A stretch of DNA of 64,000 bases from Bathynomus jamesi. Its lineage: Eukaryota > Arthropoda > Malacostraca > Isopoda > Cirolanidae. The first letter of the stretch is position 1. Each line of letters opens with the position of its first letter. The position numbers and the translations under genes were made by a program. Positions 45,457 through 55,886 of the stretch are shown in pieces. The stretch is taken from NCBI GenBank assembly GCA_023014485.1, contig JAJOZX010002577.1:1-64000 (forward strand), given 5' to 3'. The notes beneath the pieces are model-generated. The model did not search any database. It had not been told where the DNA came from and saw nothing but the letters and a program-made list of their open reading frames with translations.

Positions 45457-45477
45457 ACCACACTGCCGTGAAACACC

Positions 45478-45539
<62 letters not shown>

Positions 45540-45541
<2 letters not shown>

Positions 45542-45900
45542 TATATAACTGCAATGCTGCGCAGTATATAAATGAATAGAAACGACATAAGTGTTAAGGA
45601 ACGTTTCTGCACACGAGGAGGAGAGATAACGAATAATGAAAAATGAGGCGAACCGCCCGGGAATCGAACCCAGGGCCTTCCAATTGCCAGTTGGACGCTC
45701 TACCATTATGCTACGGACCTCACTCAATCACAAATCGAAATTCTCCCACATAGGGCAGAAACCAATGCCCTGAGAGGGCACCCTCGCAAATCGTGAATAT
45801 GCGCATATAACTGCAATGACCGCCCAGTATATAAATGAATAGAAACGACATAAGTGTGCAGAAACGTTCCTTAACACTTATGTCGTTTCTATTCATATAT
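45540..45900 (-). pseudogene. tRNA-like sequence (Ala-type anticodon GGC) inside a small repeat
   Basis: On the minus strand, about 45,720-45,648: box A-like TAGCATAATGGTAGAGCG, an anticodon arm TCCAA-CTGGCAA-TTGGA giving anticodon GGC, and T arm CTGGG-TTCGATT-CCCGG. The acceptor stem does not pair, so it is a tRNA-derived repeat or dead tRNA. It is flanked by direct copies of AGTATATAAATGAATAGAAA (about 45,565 and 45,827), the second of which also has an inverted copy at 45,865-45,895. Confidence 0.55.
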
Positions 45901-45921
45901 ATATATATATATATATATATA

Positions 45922-46823
45922 CAGGGCATCCCAAAAAAATGTATACACACTTTAACAGCTGATAGCTCAATTGATGTTTTTCTTTCCAAGTTAAACCCAT
46001 TAGAATTAATAATGGCAGTCAGACTAAGCTTTGAACAAAGGAAATTCATTCTAAAATGCTACTGGAAGTGTGAAAATGCAGTTGAAGTGCAAAGACAGTT
46101 TAGGAGGGAGTTTCAAACAGATCCACCAACGCGACACCATCACTCAAATTAGAGATAAGTTTGAAGCCGATGGAACTGTTCAGAATGTCCACAAGAAGCG
46201 TTCCGGAAGACCACGGACATCGACAAGCCCCACAAAGCAAGAAAGAGTACTGGAAACGTATCACCAAAGTCCAAGAAAATCTGTGCGGCAAGCGAGTCGT
46301 GAGGTAGGAATTTCAGAATCGTCTGTCCAACGCATTTTGAAGCGCTGTCAATGGAAAAGTTACATTCCAAGATTAGTCCATGCTATTAATGAAGATGATC
46401 CGGACCGAAGAGTGGAGTATTGCGAGTGGTACTTGGCACGATGTGGATGTGGATTGGACGAAGGAGTTTCGTAGAATACCCTCCGCGTTCACCAGACCTC
46501 ACACCACTAGACTTTTTTTTATGGGGATACTTAAAAGACAAAGTCTACGCTATAAAACCTGCAACAGTCGCTGAATTGAGAGCAGCCATTGAACGAGAAT
46601 GCACACAAATACCAAATGAAATGTTTCGTGATGTTTGCGATTCCATTGCTTCGCATTATCAGCAGTGCCTGGACCAGAACGGATGTCAGTTTGAAAACAG
46701 GCGTTGACAAAACAATTAAATAATGTCTGTAGATTCTATTACATTTTGAAAATGAAATATATTTTAATAAACACTGCCTTTATAATTATTTAAAGTGTGT
46801 ATACATTTTTTTGGGATGCCCTG
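45922..46823 (+). pseudogene. Tc1/mariner-type element with core of transposase deleted
   Basis: TIRs CAGGGCATCCCAAAAAAATG and inverse (about 36 bp), flanked by TA. The transposase starts near 46,012 ([23 protein letters not shown]), shifts near 46,130 into [27 protein letters not shown] and [20 protein letters not shown], reaches EWYLARC, then jumps directly to YPPRSPDLTPLDFFLWGYLK and ends ENRR at 46,707. The first two catalytic Asp blocks are deleted. The N-terminal HTH is of the DUF4817 type seen in many arthropod elements. Both DNA-binding halves survive, so this is a classic non-autonomous derivative. Confidence 0.85.
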
Positions 46824-46835
46824 TATATATATATA

Positions 46836-48146
46836 CGTGAGGCCTTCAAAAAGTTCCCGGAAAAATTTAATAAAAAGGTAATAAAACAAAAAAATGAAAA
46901 AGTGCAGATTTTATTTTTCTACATAATGACCATCACTATCATAACACTTTTGTAGTCTATGCCTCCATCCTTCTAAACCCTGTCCATAGAATTGAGCATC
47001 TTTTGAATGGAACCAGGTCATTGTTGCCTTTTTGACCACTTCTATTGACGAAAAATGGGTCCCCTTCTGGTGTTTCTTTAAATTTGGAAACAGAAAAAGT
47101 CAGGAGGAGCTAAATCTGGGCTGTAAGGAGGGTGGGAGAGCAATTCCCATCTTAAATCCCTCAGTTTGTCCCTTACCTTTCGGGACGAATGAGCCGGTGC
47201 GTTATCGTGGTGGAACAAAACTCTGTCATGAAGTTTTCCTCGCCATTTTTTCTTAATTGCTTGATGTAACTTTTCTAGAACTTGTTCATAGTAGATTGCA
47301 TTTATAGTTCTTTGTCCTTCTAGGTAATCTATTAACAAAATACCTTCCGAATCCCAAAAAATTGTTGCCATAATCTTTGCAGCGGATCTTTCAGATTTTC
47401 CTTTGATGGGGCCGCTTGATCTCCTCGGCAGCCATTGTTTGGATTGCTGTTTGTCTTTGGGATCATACAGGTACAACCAAGTTTCGTCTCCAGTCACAAT
47501 TCTTTGCAAAAAACCTTCAGGATTAGCGTCCCACTTGTTTAAAGTTTGAAGTGCGAGATTCACCCTTATTGCAAGCTGATCCTCGCGCAACAGTTTTGGC
47601 ACCCATCGGGCAGAAAGCTTACTGAAGTCCAGGTGGTCTTTTAAAATTGAATGAGTTGATCCCACTGATAAGCCTAGATTGTCAGCTATAAACTCGACAG
47701 AATATCGTCGATCTTCTTCGACTAGTGCTCTCACACGATCGATGTTTTCATTGTTGATGGAGGTTGAAGGTCTTCCACTTCGAGTGCCGTCTTCGATACA
47801 CTCTAGGCCATTTGAAAAACGATTAATCCATTCATAAAGGGTGGTCTTCTTGGGAGCAGTGTCTCCATAAACTTTCCTCACACTTTCATTAATATCACTT
47901 TTCTTCCAACCAAGTTTTACTAAAAATTTGATATTGCTTCTGACTTCGGATTTCTGAGATTCCATGATGCTTCTGAGGGGTTAAACTTTCAAATGACATA
48001 ATCTTCCAAATTCTGCATTTTCAGCAATCAAATTTTAACATGTTATTACAAAACTGTACAGGAATGAACATGTCGACTTATGATTTATCACGTAATTTCT
48101 AACGTGAATGGGAAATATTTTCCGGGAACTTTTTGAAGGCCCTACG
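46836..48146 (-). mobile_element. Mariner element, 1311 bp, best preserved in the window
   Basis: TIRs of about 28 bp, with GGCCTTCAAAAAGTTCCCGG in the left end and its inverse in the right (CCGGGAACTTTTTGAAGGCC), flanked by TA (46,834-46,835, 48,147-48,148). The length is normal for mariner. One nearly complete transposase frame on the minus strand. Confidence 0.95.
46930..47965 (-). pseudogene. Mariner transposase, one frameshift after the third catalytic residue
   Basis: ATG 47,965: MESQKSEVRSNIKFLVKLGW, an N-terminal HTH (YGDTAPKKTTLYEWINRF), linker RSGRPSTSI, second HTH (YSVEFIADNLGLSVGSTHSI). Catalytic core: IVTGDETWLY (first Asp), LFHHDNAPAHSS (second Asp), HPPYSPDLAPPDFF (third Asp, D,D34D spacing). 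The open frame ends at 47,078 after 295 codons. The last 50 residues (about 47,080-46,930) continue in another frame. A wild-type mariner transposase is about 345 aa, so a single break is the main defect. It could be a sequencing indel. Confidence 0.9.
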
Positions 48147-48169
48147 TATATATATATATATATATATGT

Positions 48170-48430
48170 GTGTGGCTTCTGATTCCTCCCAGTCCCAGCC
48201 AGCACCAAAGTGGTGCAAGTTGTTCAATTTTATGGCTGTGCCAGCTCCCTCTACAGCTTCTCAGAACCCTATTGTCAGCCAGGTGGACAGCTACCTTGAC
48301 CAGCCCTGCATTGATGAGGACTGCAATCCCCTGACATGATGGAGGGACAATGCACATCTGTATCCTGACGTATCTGTTCTTGTTGCCAAGCATCTTTGCA
48401 TCCCTGCCTCCAGTACACTGGTACACTGGA
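48170..48430 (+). pseudogene. hAT transposase C-terminal remnant of the 7-kb element
   Basis: The + strand reads SQNPIVSQVDSYLDQPCIDE then DCNPLT, stop, WRDNAHLYPDVSVLVAKHLC and IPASST. The YL...P....DPL-WW..N...YP.L..LA..YLCIPASS layout is the hAT dimerisation region. One Trp codon has become a stop. The rest of the protein is gone. Confidence 0.75.
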
Positions 48431-48789
48431 GGAGTGCTTATTTAGTATATTCAGTATTGTAATGATCATTACAATGATAATGAAGGGCTTGTAATGATAA
48501 TGAAACAAAAATGCTGTAATGATAATGATAAATTTCTGGTAATGATAATGATAAACCTTGTAATGACCCCATGTCTGATTTGCAGCCCAAAATCTTGCTG
48601 ATCTGCCATCATTGATGAGAGATAATTTGGATGTATGTTCACTGCTTGCAATTATATGGAAGGTGGAAAAGGTAGTGGTCCTTCAAAAGAGTGCTGTAGA
48701 TATCAAAGCTACAACCTGCAATGGCTTGGTAGAAATATGTAGCATCACTGTCTCATGGGTGACTAACTTGGAAAAAGGAAGGATGAAAG

Positions 48790-49510
48790 CTTCTTTCCAT
48801 TAACTGCTAAGATCTGGCTCAGGAAGAAGTACAACATAGATTGATAGTGAAAGTGTGCAAGAACCTCAACCCTCTTCACCAATACATGCACCTTTGGGAT
48901 GCTGCCCCACTAAGAGTTGTTTTACTGGAAGAATGTCCTTCTGTATTAAATGCTCAAAAATTTGAAAGAAACAGGTTGTGGCTTAAACCCAAATCTATGA
49001 ATAAAAACCCCCTGTGCACCTCAGGCTCAATCCCAGTTGACTCAAGGTTAAATATGTCCTCTGCTGCATTAACATCTTTACAATAAAAGGACACGCTTGC
49101 AAACATGAAGTTAAGTATATCAGGAGAGCAAGGAATGTCATTTATATACAATAAAAAATAACAGTGGACCCAAGACTGAGCCCTAAGGAACACCATGCTT
49201 TACAGTCAGATGAACAGACATTTTTGACTGATACAAATTGATATCTGTTGGACAAATAACTTTTAAGCGAGTAACTGATAGCTCCATTAAAGGCATGACA
49301 ACATAGTTTAAGTAAAATATTATGGTCTCACACACCAAAAGCTTAACTCAATCCATAAATATGGAAATCATAATTTCTGTTCTATTTAGTGACATTGGTG
49401 CTTTTCATAAGATAGACATTTCCATTGATTTATTCTTACATAAACCATTTTGATATAGAGATAATGAATTGTATGATTCTAAATATTGATGCATTCTCCT
49501 TTTTGAAACT
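48790..49510 (-). pseudogene. LINE RT fragment
   Basis: The minus strand, with stops, gives RMHQYLESYNSLSLYQNGLC, then KHGVPQGSVLGP-like (GLSLGS) and LLYINDIPCSPDILNFMFAS. These are RT blocks 4-5 of a CR1/Jockey-type ORF2. No endonuclease or C-terminal part is attached. Confidence 0.6.
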
Positions 49511-49559
49511 TTCTAAAAAAAATTGCTGAGTACAGATAATGAATTAGAATTTGGTTTGG

Positions 49560-51540
49560 AATAATTTATTGGAATAAATTGGAAATGAGGAGGATTACGT
49601 CATTAAACTTGGACAAGTCAATAACATTATTGATGAACTAAATACACCGTAACTATTATTGATGAATTCACTGGTAAATCTCTGTTTGGTAGCCACTCGA
49701 AAGCCTTTGGTGCAGATAATAATTTGTTTCATTCATGTTTAAATTTCCTGGTGATAGTTTTACTTATATTAGTGACAGCTGCCACTCAGTTTCATGGTTA
49801 GATGAATGTACAAGTACTGTACTTTTCACGCAAATGAGGCAGAGTATGGATATATTGTATTTCTGTTCTAGTTCTGATCATATTCATCTCCCAGTTTACT
49901 TTCATATTGACTGTTCCAGTCAGGGTGGATTAAGTTTAAACCAGGGGTTCTCAACCAGTGGGTAATTAACCCCAAAGGGTTAATTTGGGATATCTTGGGG
50001 GGTAATGGAAGCCATACATATTTTATTTAAGATTGGTGTTTAAAGACAATTGTATGATTATAAACTACTACTTTAACTTTTCTTAATTTATTCATCATTA
50101 GGGGTAACATGGTGAGCACCAATGCTTCAGGTGGGTAATTGGAAGTAAGTGGATTGAGAACCCCTGGTTTAAACCATGGTGTTTTTTTTTCAGGGGGAGG
50201 GGGGTGTTAATATTTTTGAGAAATTATAAAAAGGATAAAAATTTAGGTTCATATTTAGGACTAAATATGTGAAATGCTTTGTACTTGTTTAGCTAATTAG
50301 GCTTTTTTAGTATAGGAGGAGATTGTAGGCACCAATTGACCAGGGAAGTACTCCATGGGGGGAAACATTAGGCAAAGGACAGGGAGTGCTGGAATTCCCA
50401 TTTCTCCTGTTACTGCACTTCTTAGCTGGTCTTTTTCTGTGGCTCATCTACCCTGTGAGCAGTCGAGCATGCTTTCAAACGCACTTCTCCCTCCCTCTAT
50501 TCTTCACTTCACTTCATATACATGCATCTTTACAAAGTTAAAAATGGCAACCTTTTTAAGAGTCTCAAAGACCTTTATTTGGTTCTATATTTTTCTTTCT
50601 ATTCGGGTGGCGTTTTTGCGGGCATTTGCTCTTTGCTCCTCCTTCCTGCATTAAAAAAAGAGTTTTTTTAAAATTACATTCTAGGCTAGTAGCAGTCCAG
50701 TATCTACTAATTTTTTCCAATATAATTCAGTGCAGATGCATTTACATTGTAATTAATCATGTGACATTGATGGTATTATTGTTGAGCATCTGAAATATAG
50801 CAGTGATATAATTGTACCTGGTTAACTGTGTATTTTATGAGTTTACTAATGCATGGTGTTTTGGCAGATTATGCTCTTTGTTGCTTTAGTGTGCCAGTGA
50901 TAAAAGATAAGGGTGAAGTTAATAGTAAGGACAACTATAGGCCAATAGGTTTGGCCAGTATTATGTCTGAAGTGTTTGAATATATTCTCATAGATTTGAT
51001 TGAATGTTATCTGTACAGTAGTAATAACTAATTTGGTTTAAAAAAAGAGCATGGTACTGACACGTGTATATATGCTCTGACGCAGCTCATATGTAAATAC
51101 TGGGCTTTAAATGTGAATGGCTTTTTATATTTCTTGAATGTTTCATATGCATTTGACTTTGTTAACCATGACAAATTAATTATGAAACTTGTGAAGTGTA
51201 CTGTAATGTACCTGGCTATTTAGCTTGCATATTAATATTTTAGCATAATCAGCAGACAGTGGTTGTAATATGGATTGGAATCCTTTCAAAGCCTTTCTCT
51301 TTTATCATTGGTGTTTGGTAAAAATGGATATTATCTCCCTTCTATTCACTGTAAGCATAGATAATCTATCTGATGTACTGAACACTGAAAAGGTAGGTTG
51401 CAGTTTTGGTACAAAACTTGTGGACCATCTGATGCATGCAAATAATGTGGTTATTTTTTCTCCATCAGTAAAAGTATGAGGAAGAATAGGACAAAATATA
51501 ATCCTATTAAGTCGTGTCATGATCATTAGAGCTTAAGGAC
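49560..51540 (+). pseudogene. Decayed LINE copy, same family as 25,920-29,515
   Basis: Endonuclease part 49,580-49,930 (EDYVIKLGQVNNIIDELNTP, FKFPGDSFTYISDS, SWLDE, SSSDHIHLPV). RT part 50,880-51,480 (VIKDKGEVNSKDNYRPIGLA, FGLKKEHGTDTCIY, AFDFVNHDKLIMKL, KLVDHLMHANNVVIFSPS with the YADD box degraded to HANN). 50,170-50,820 between them shows no RT match. Interrupted by a small hAT at 49,942-50,166. Confidence 0.65.
49942..50166. mobile_element. hAT MITE, 225 bp
   Basis: Ends CAGGGGTTCTCAACC and ATTGAGAACCCCTG inverse, 8-bp duplication GTTTAAAC (49934-49941, 50167-50174). No coding content. The shortest complete hAT in the window. Confidence 0.95.
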
Positions 51541-51701
51541 CATAATGAGACAAAATTCCCTGAATTTGAATCAATAATGATTTCCTAAAGTCCTATATAC
51601 AAAAATTTGACATGGAATAATAATATGGCTTTAACATTAACCAAGAGTAATTCACCTTATATCATGTAAACCAATCGCTTAACATTGCATTTCATTTTCA
51701 G

Positions 51702-52760
51702 GGACAAATTAACAGTAACAGCAAATTCAAATATTGGCAAGAACAAATCTTTGGATGTTGATGAACAAGTGGAAAGTATCTCTGGATGTGGTTTAAATTA
51801 TGCTGGGGATTTGATTTATGTTAATGGAAAGAGGCTTAAAGTTACACCAAAGATGCTGAAGTGCTCCATTTGCTACTACCAAACAAAGGCAAAACATAGC
51901 TTTAAAGCTCACTTACAGATTCCCCTGGGGATAAGGAATTTAAAGAATACTTCCCACGTGGTCCCAGCGTGTCATAAACGGCAACTAAAAATAAGGGACT
52001 GGTGCGGGGGAAACCCCTCCCACCTGTATGTAACTTTCCACAAACAAGAATGGGGCGTAATGTCTACTAAGGAAAGCTCACACACTGGCAGGATGTCACC
52101 CAGGATAAAAAGGTCCCCTCAACCCACTTACGTACCAGGGTGGGTGAGGAGAGCAATGGTGCAACTTTTCTCAGTCCCAGAGGAGAAGAAACTTCATCAA
52201 AGGGATCAATGTGGGGCACCCCAGCAGTTACAATGGAAAATGGGCCCAACAAGAAACCTATGTCGGTATGACACAATAAACTGGACCATTGGAGAAAAGA
52301 AAAGAACGTAATCTTAGTGGCAAATCAACGCTAGGCCAAGTTCAGACATGGTTGAAGTGTTTGGCTTCAGGTTGAAGCCCCTTACAGCTATTAAAAATAC
52401 TCAAGAGAGTATAAACCAAGAAAGAGAAAACCTTTTAAGTTTGGTTATTGTTCTTTTAGTGCAGCATGGTGTTCTACCCTTCAAACTCATTTGAGAATTC
52501 ACACTGGAGAAAAACCTTTTAAATGCGCACATTATTCTTATAGTGCAACACAAAACTCTAGCCTTAAAAAACATATAAAACTTCACACTGACAAAAACCA
52601 TTTAAATATGCGCATTGTCCTTATACTGCAGCAACAAAATATAGTCTAACAACGCATTTGAACATTTCACACTCGGAGAAAATCTTTTCAATGATTACAT
52701 TGTTCTTTATAGCACAGCAACAAAATATAGTCTTATGACATATTTGAAGATTCAGATTCT
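51702..52760 (+). pseudogene. C2H2 zinc-finger exon region, interrupted
   Basis: Starts after an acceptor (ATTTTCAG|GGAC): DKLTVTANSNIGKNKSLDVD, then LKCSICYYQTKAKHSFKAHL, the first finger. About 51,925-52,390 is unrelated insert sequence. From 52,395, with shifts, come finger-like repeats: FKFGYCSFSAAWCSTLQTHL-RIHTGEKPF, then FKCAHYSYSATQNSSLKKHI, then CPYTAATKYSLTTHL. HTGEKPF linkers identify the class. Cysteines are lost in two fingers. The exon 51,702 phase does not fit exon 40,939-41,025 directly, so another exon or a mutation lies between. A last finger remnant is at 57,380-57,515, beyond a LINE insertion. Confidence 0.6.
51925..52390. mobile_element. Unidentified insertion in the zinc-finger exon
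   Basis: GC-richer than its surroundings, it interrupts the finger array after FKAHLQ. The frame happens to remain open to 52,311, but the encoded sequence has no recognisable domain. Ends and target duplication could not be fixed. Confidence 0.4.
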
Positions 52761-54539
52761 CACTCGTTTTGCACTTGATTCAGTTCAGGGGTAGAATTTG
52801 AGTGCTGCCTCATGTATAAAAACAAATATAAATGAAAAATTAAGTTCAATTGTGTAATTTATACTATTTATCTCGGTGGTAGGTGCATCATATGAAGTTA
52901 ATTTTGACAATACGATATTCTTACCATTAGTCACTTAATGCAGACATTTGAAAGGGTTTTCTCTGTAGGTACAAAAACGAAATATAAACCTAGAGAGAGA
53001 AATTTTTAAATGTTGACATTAAGCAACTAATGTTAAGAATATTGCATTGTCAAAATTAACTCGGATGATGCACCAAGCACTGTGATAAATTATGCCATTG
53101 AATTTTATATGCAAGAACAGCAGCATTCCACCCGCAAATCACAAACCAAGCAAAAGACCAGAGAGAGCAACTAAAATTGAAAAAACGAGCGAAGATCACA
53201 CGCTTGAGGAGGGAAGTATCAAAGGCACTTAAGAAACTCCCGAACTGGAAGGTTGGCAAAGATGATTAAGGTTATCAAAAGAAAATAGCAGCATAGACCA
53301 ACTGCGATGCAAATGTCTAGCAATCTAGTAAACTAGAAAGTTACTGGAGCCAACTTTACAGAAACCCAAAACAACACAACCACCATGCACAATGGATCAA
53401 TTACTCAGTAGTCAAACAGAGATAAGCAACAAATAACGTAGCAATAAAACTGAGGATATGAGAAGGAAACTGACTAACTACTTTAGTTTTTAAAACCCTA
53501 ACCCAGACCAATTCCCAAACTTTTGGTTGAAAAAAACTTCTGCATTCCACCATCGCTGCAAACTAGCTTTCGAACGTATATTAAAGAAAAAGGCTGTTCC
53601 TGAATAGCTAATAACAGGATATAAACCCTCGTACCTAATAACAAGAGAGACTGTTTCCTCACAAATATAGACCAATATGCTGCCTAAAAGGGAGCTAAAA
53701 GTTATTGACTAGTATCAAAGATTATGTATATGACCACCTGACACAAAACAGTTGCCTCGAGCAAGAATGGAATGGATGCAGACGTAACTCTTTCGAAACT
53801 AAGGAGAACACATTAATCAACAGAACAGTAATAGAAGAATACATAAAAAGGAATACAAATTTCAGTATGGATTGGATTGGTTACCAAAAATGCTCGCGAA
53901 TGTACAATATCAGCAATAAAATAATGGCAGTTTTAGAAGACAAGATCAAGTGATGTTAAACGTACGCAGCACTGAACCATGAAATAGGCCAAATTAAAGT
54001 GGAAAATATCCATATTCAAAATATAATATTCCATGTGGTAGTTTGTCCCCTCTTGTTTTTTTTTTTAACACTAGACTGAAAATTAGCAATCAAGATTATA
54101 ATTCAACCGAAAGCGGTCATAAAAACTCTGAAAAGAATAAATCCTTCGTTTTATGGACGATATAACGCTGCCGACACAGAAGGAAACATTCATGATTTAT
54201 AAATATGGTACAGGAATTTTTAAGAAATAAAGAAATACAATTTTTACTTGATAAATGCTCAACATACATATAAAATCTGGGAAGAAAGTCCAGTCGAAGA
54301 ATATTACATTGTGGAAATTGTTGTAGTAGGAGACTTACGAGTACGTAAGTATAGAAGAAAATATAGACGTTCAACCCCCCCTTGGGGTGCCGCCTTGTCG
54401 TGGTGGGGGGGCTTGTGTGCCCCTTTGACCCGGCGGACTGCGCTAGCTGGGGATATTTTTCCCCTGGCAGGGTCACCCATGCTAGATTGGCCGCCGGTGA
54501 GGGGTCGGACTAAACGGTTCCCGTGCTTTGATTCTATGA

Positions 54540-55886
54540 ATGGATTCTTCAACTGATTTACCTCCCCTGGCTCTCGGAAGGCCAGGCACCGGCAGTGCCC
54601 CATCTCAGGAGGGAGGTGGGCTCGGTCGTTATCATGCAATCCCTCCCCATGATACTGTAGCTGTTGACCCCGTGAGTGTGGATTCTCCTCAAACACCTGC
54701 AGATGCTGCTCCTGCTGTTGTTGCTGCTGCTCCTGCTGTTGTTGCTGCTCCTGCTGTTGTTGCTGCTGCTCCTGCTGTTGTTGCTGCTCCTGCTGTTGTT
54801 GCTGCTCCTGCTGTTGTTGCTGCTCCTGCTGTTGTTGCTGCTCCTGCTGTTGTTGCTGCTCCTGCTGTTGTTGCTGCTCCTGCTCCCTTCCCACGGTCAC
54901 CGGACTCGGCGCGAAATGGGGCATCGAATGTGGTACTTGAAACAGAGACAGAAACGGCAACTTTACCCACAGTGGATAATATCCAGTGCTGGCAGATCAA
55001 CCTACATCGCTGCGTGCCAGCTTTCTACAGTTTATGTAAGAAGATTATCAGTGTGCGGACATTTGTTGTCATGGTTCAAGAACCATGGATACATGGAAAC
55101 AGAATCAAAGGCCGTATCCCCAGTTCAAATCTATTTTTTCGGATGAACAGGAAAAGACCAAAGTGTTGTGTTTATACCTCTAGAAACTTGAAGACATTGA
55201 TGCTGCCAGATTACTCTAGTGAGGATATTGTGGCAGTAAGTGTTGAGGGTGCCTTTGGAGACTTGACTAAAGTAATTTTTGCTTCTGTCTACATGGGACA
55301 TGATGACCAGGTCCCTCCTCCTTTGGTTCTAGATTTAGTCGGTTACTGTAGGAGAGAGAATCTACAACTGATCATTGGGTGCGATGCTAATGCTCACCAT
55401 ACGATCTGGGGCAGCTCTGACATCAATGACAGGGGAGTGTCGCTCTTGGAGAGTATGGTGGAAAATGACATGATCCTCTGTAATAAAGGACATAAACCAA
55501 CTTTTGTAACTACTAACCGAGTGGAGGTTCGGGATTTAACCTGGGCCACGTTAGAAGCTAGTACTCTCATTGAAGGATGGCATGTAAGTGACCGCCCCTC
55601 TTTAACTGATCACTCTTTCATCGTCTTCTCTTTTGGAAAGCTCTGCCCTGAGGGGGAACTAAAGAGGGATGTGTTCACAAAAAACGAGGACACGGGTGTT
55701 ACCAGACTTGAAGAGGAAGTTGCCTTGTGTAACAGAGATCAGTCTTTGGACTCGACGGAGGACATAGATCACCTGGAGGAGGGGCTGAAGAACTCAGTCA
55801 CGCGTGCAAATGAAAATGTTTGCCCCTTAAAAAAGGGAAAACTAATAATGAAAATCCCTGGTGGAACTCTGATCTCAATCTTATGA
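54540..55886 (+). CDS. Open frame: Ala/Val repeat plus APE endonuclease
   Basis: 448 codons, uninterrupted. Residues 1-55 are unstructured. Residues 56-116 are about ten AAPAVV-type units encoded by the tandem array. From about 145 an APE-type endonuclease: IQCWQINLHRCVPAFYSLCK, VVMVQEPWIHGNRIKGRIPS (catalytic Glu), CCVYTSRNL, VIFASVYMGHD, LIIGCDANAHHTIWGSSDIN-DRG (Asp, Asn, His), SDRPSLTDHSFIVF (Asp-His). This is the R1/LOA/Jockey style of endonuclease. The frame then shifts near 55,820 into NPWWNSDLNLMRREVRRKLR, the usual linker, and ends at 56,101 without RT. All endonuclease catalytic residues appear intact. Confidence 0.75.
   Translation: MDSSTDLPPLALGRPGTGSAPSQEGGGLGRYHAIPPHDTVAVDPVSVDSPQTPADAAPAVVAAAPAVVAAPAVVAAAPAVVAAPAVVAAPAVVAAPAVVAAPAVVAAPAVVAAPAPFPRSPDSARNGASNVVLETETETATLPTVDNIQCWQINLHRCVPAFYSLCKKIISVRTFVVMVQEPWIHGNRIKGRIPSSNLFFRMNRKRPKCCVYTSRNLKTLMLPDYSSEDIVAVSVEGAFGDLTKVIFASVYMGHDDQVPPPLVLDLVGYCRRENLQLIIGCDANAHHTIWGSSDINDRGVSLLESMVENDMILCNKGHKPTFVTTNRVEVRDLTWATLEASTLIEGWHVSDRPSLTDHSFIVFSFGKLCPEGELKRDVFTKNEDTGVTRLEEEVALCNRDQSLDSTEDIDHLEEGLKNSVTRANENVCPLKKGKLIMKIPGGTLISIL
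54705..54888. repeat. 18-bp tandem repeat encoding AVVAAP units
   Basis: About ten copies of GCTCCTGCTGTTGTTGCT, two of them 21 bp, with an extra GCT. All variants keep the reading frame. The other strand reads as poly-Gln/Glu and a third frame as poly-Leu; these are shadows. Confidence 0.95.

Larger units (their letters stand above)
42111..45478 (-). mobile_element. Second unassigned TIR element, TA-flanked
   Basis: Ends GGGTGTTTCA and TGAAACACCC are 10-bp perfect inverted repeats, extended to 16 by flanking ATATTA, with TA on both sides inside TA microsatellite. Without the nested hAT it is about 2.7 kb. It contains a single minus-strand gene (44,493-42,267) whose start faces the right end, the same layout as the element at 29,790-33,782. 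Because the flanks are TA repeats, the 2-bp duplication cannot be proven here. Confidence 0.65.
41487..48577. mobile_element. Composite 7-kb hAT element with nested insertions
   Basis: Ends CAGACATGGGGTCATTA and TAATGACCCCATGTCTG are perfect inverted repeats, with the 8-bp duplication ATTTGCAG (41479-41486, 48578-48585). Subterminal AATGATAATG repeats occur at both ends. Original content survives near the right end as the transposase C-terminus. Inside are a Tigger-like MITE (41,680-42,054), an unknown TIR element (42,111-45,478) with its own hAT, a tRNA-like segment, and two mariners (45,922-46,823 and 46,836-48,146). Confidence 0.9.

Noticed and set aside
45648..45720. Functional tRNA-Ala gene
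   Set aside because: Anticodon and T arms fold, but the acceptor stem does not pair and it lies inside a repeat.
54304..55146. Poly-Gln/Glu, poly-Leu and Ala-Thr-Gly ORFs over 54.68-54.96 kb
   Set aside because: Shadows of the 18-bp repeat in other frames. Only the frame fused to the endonuclease has downstream homology.
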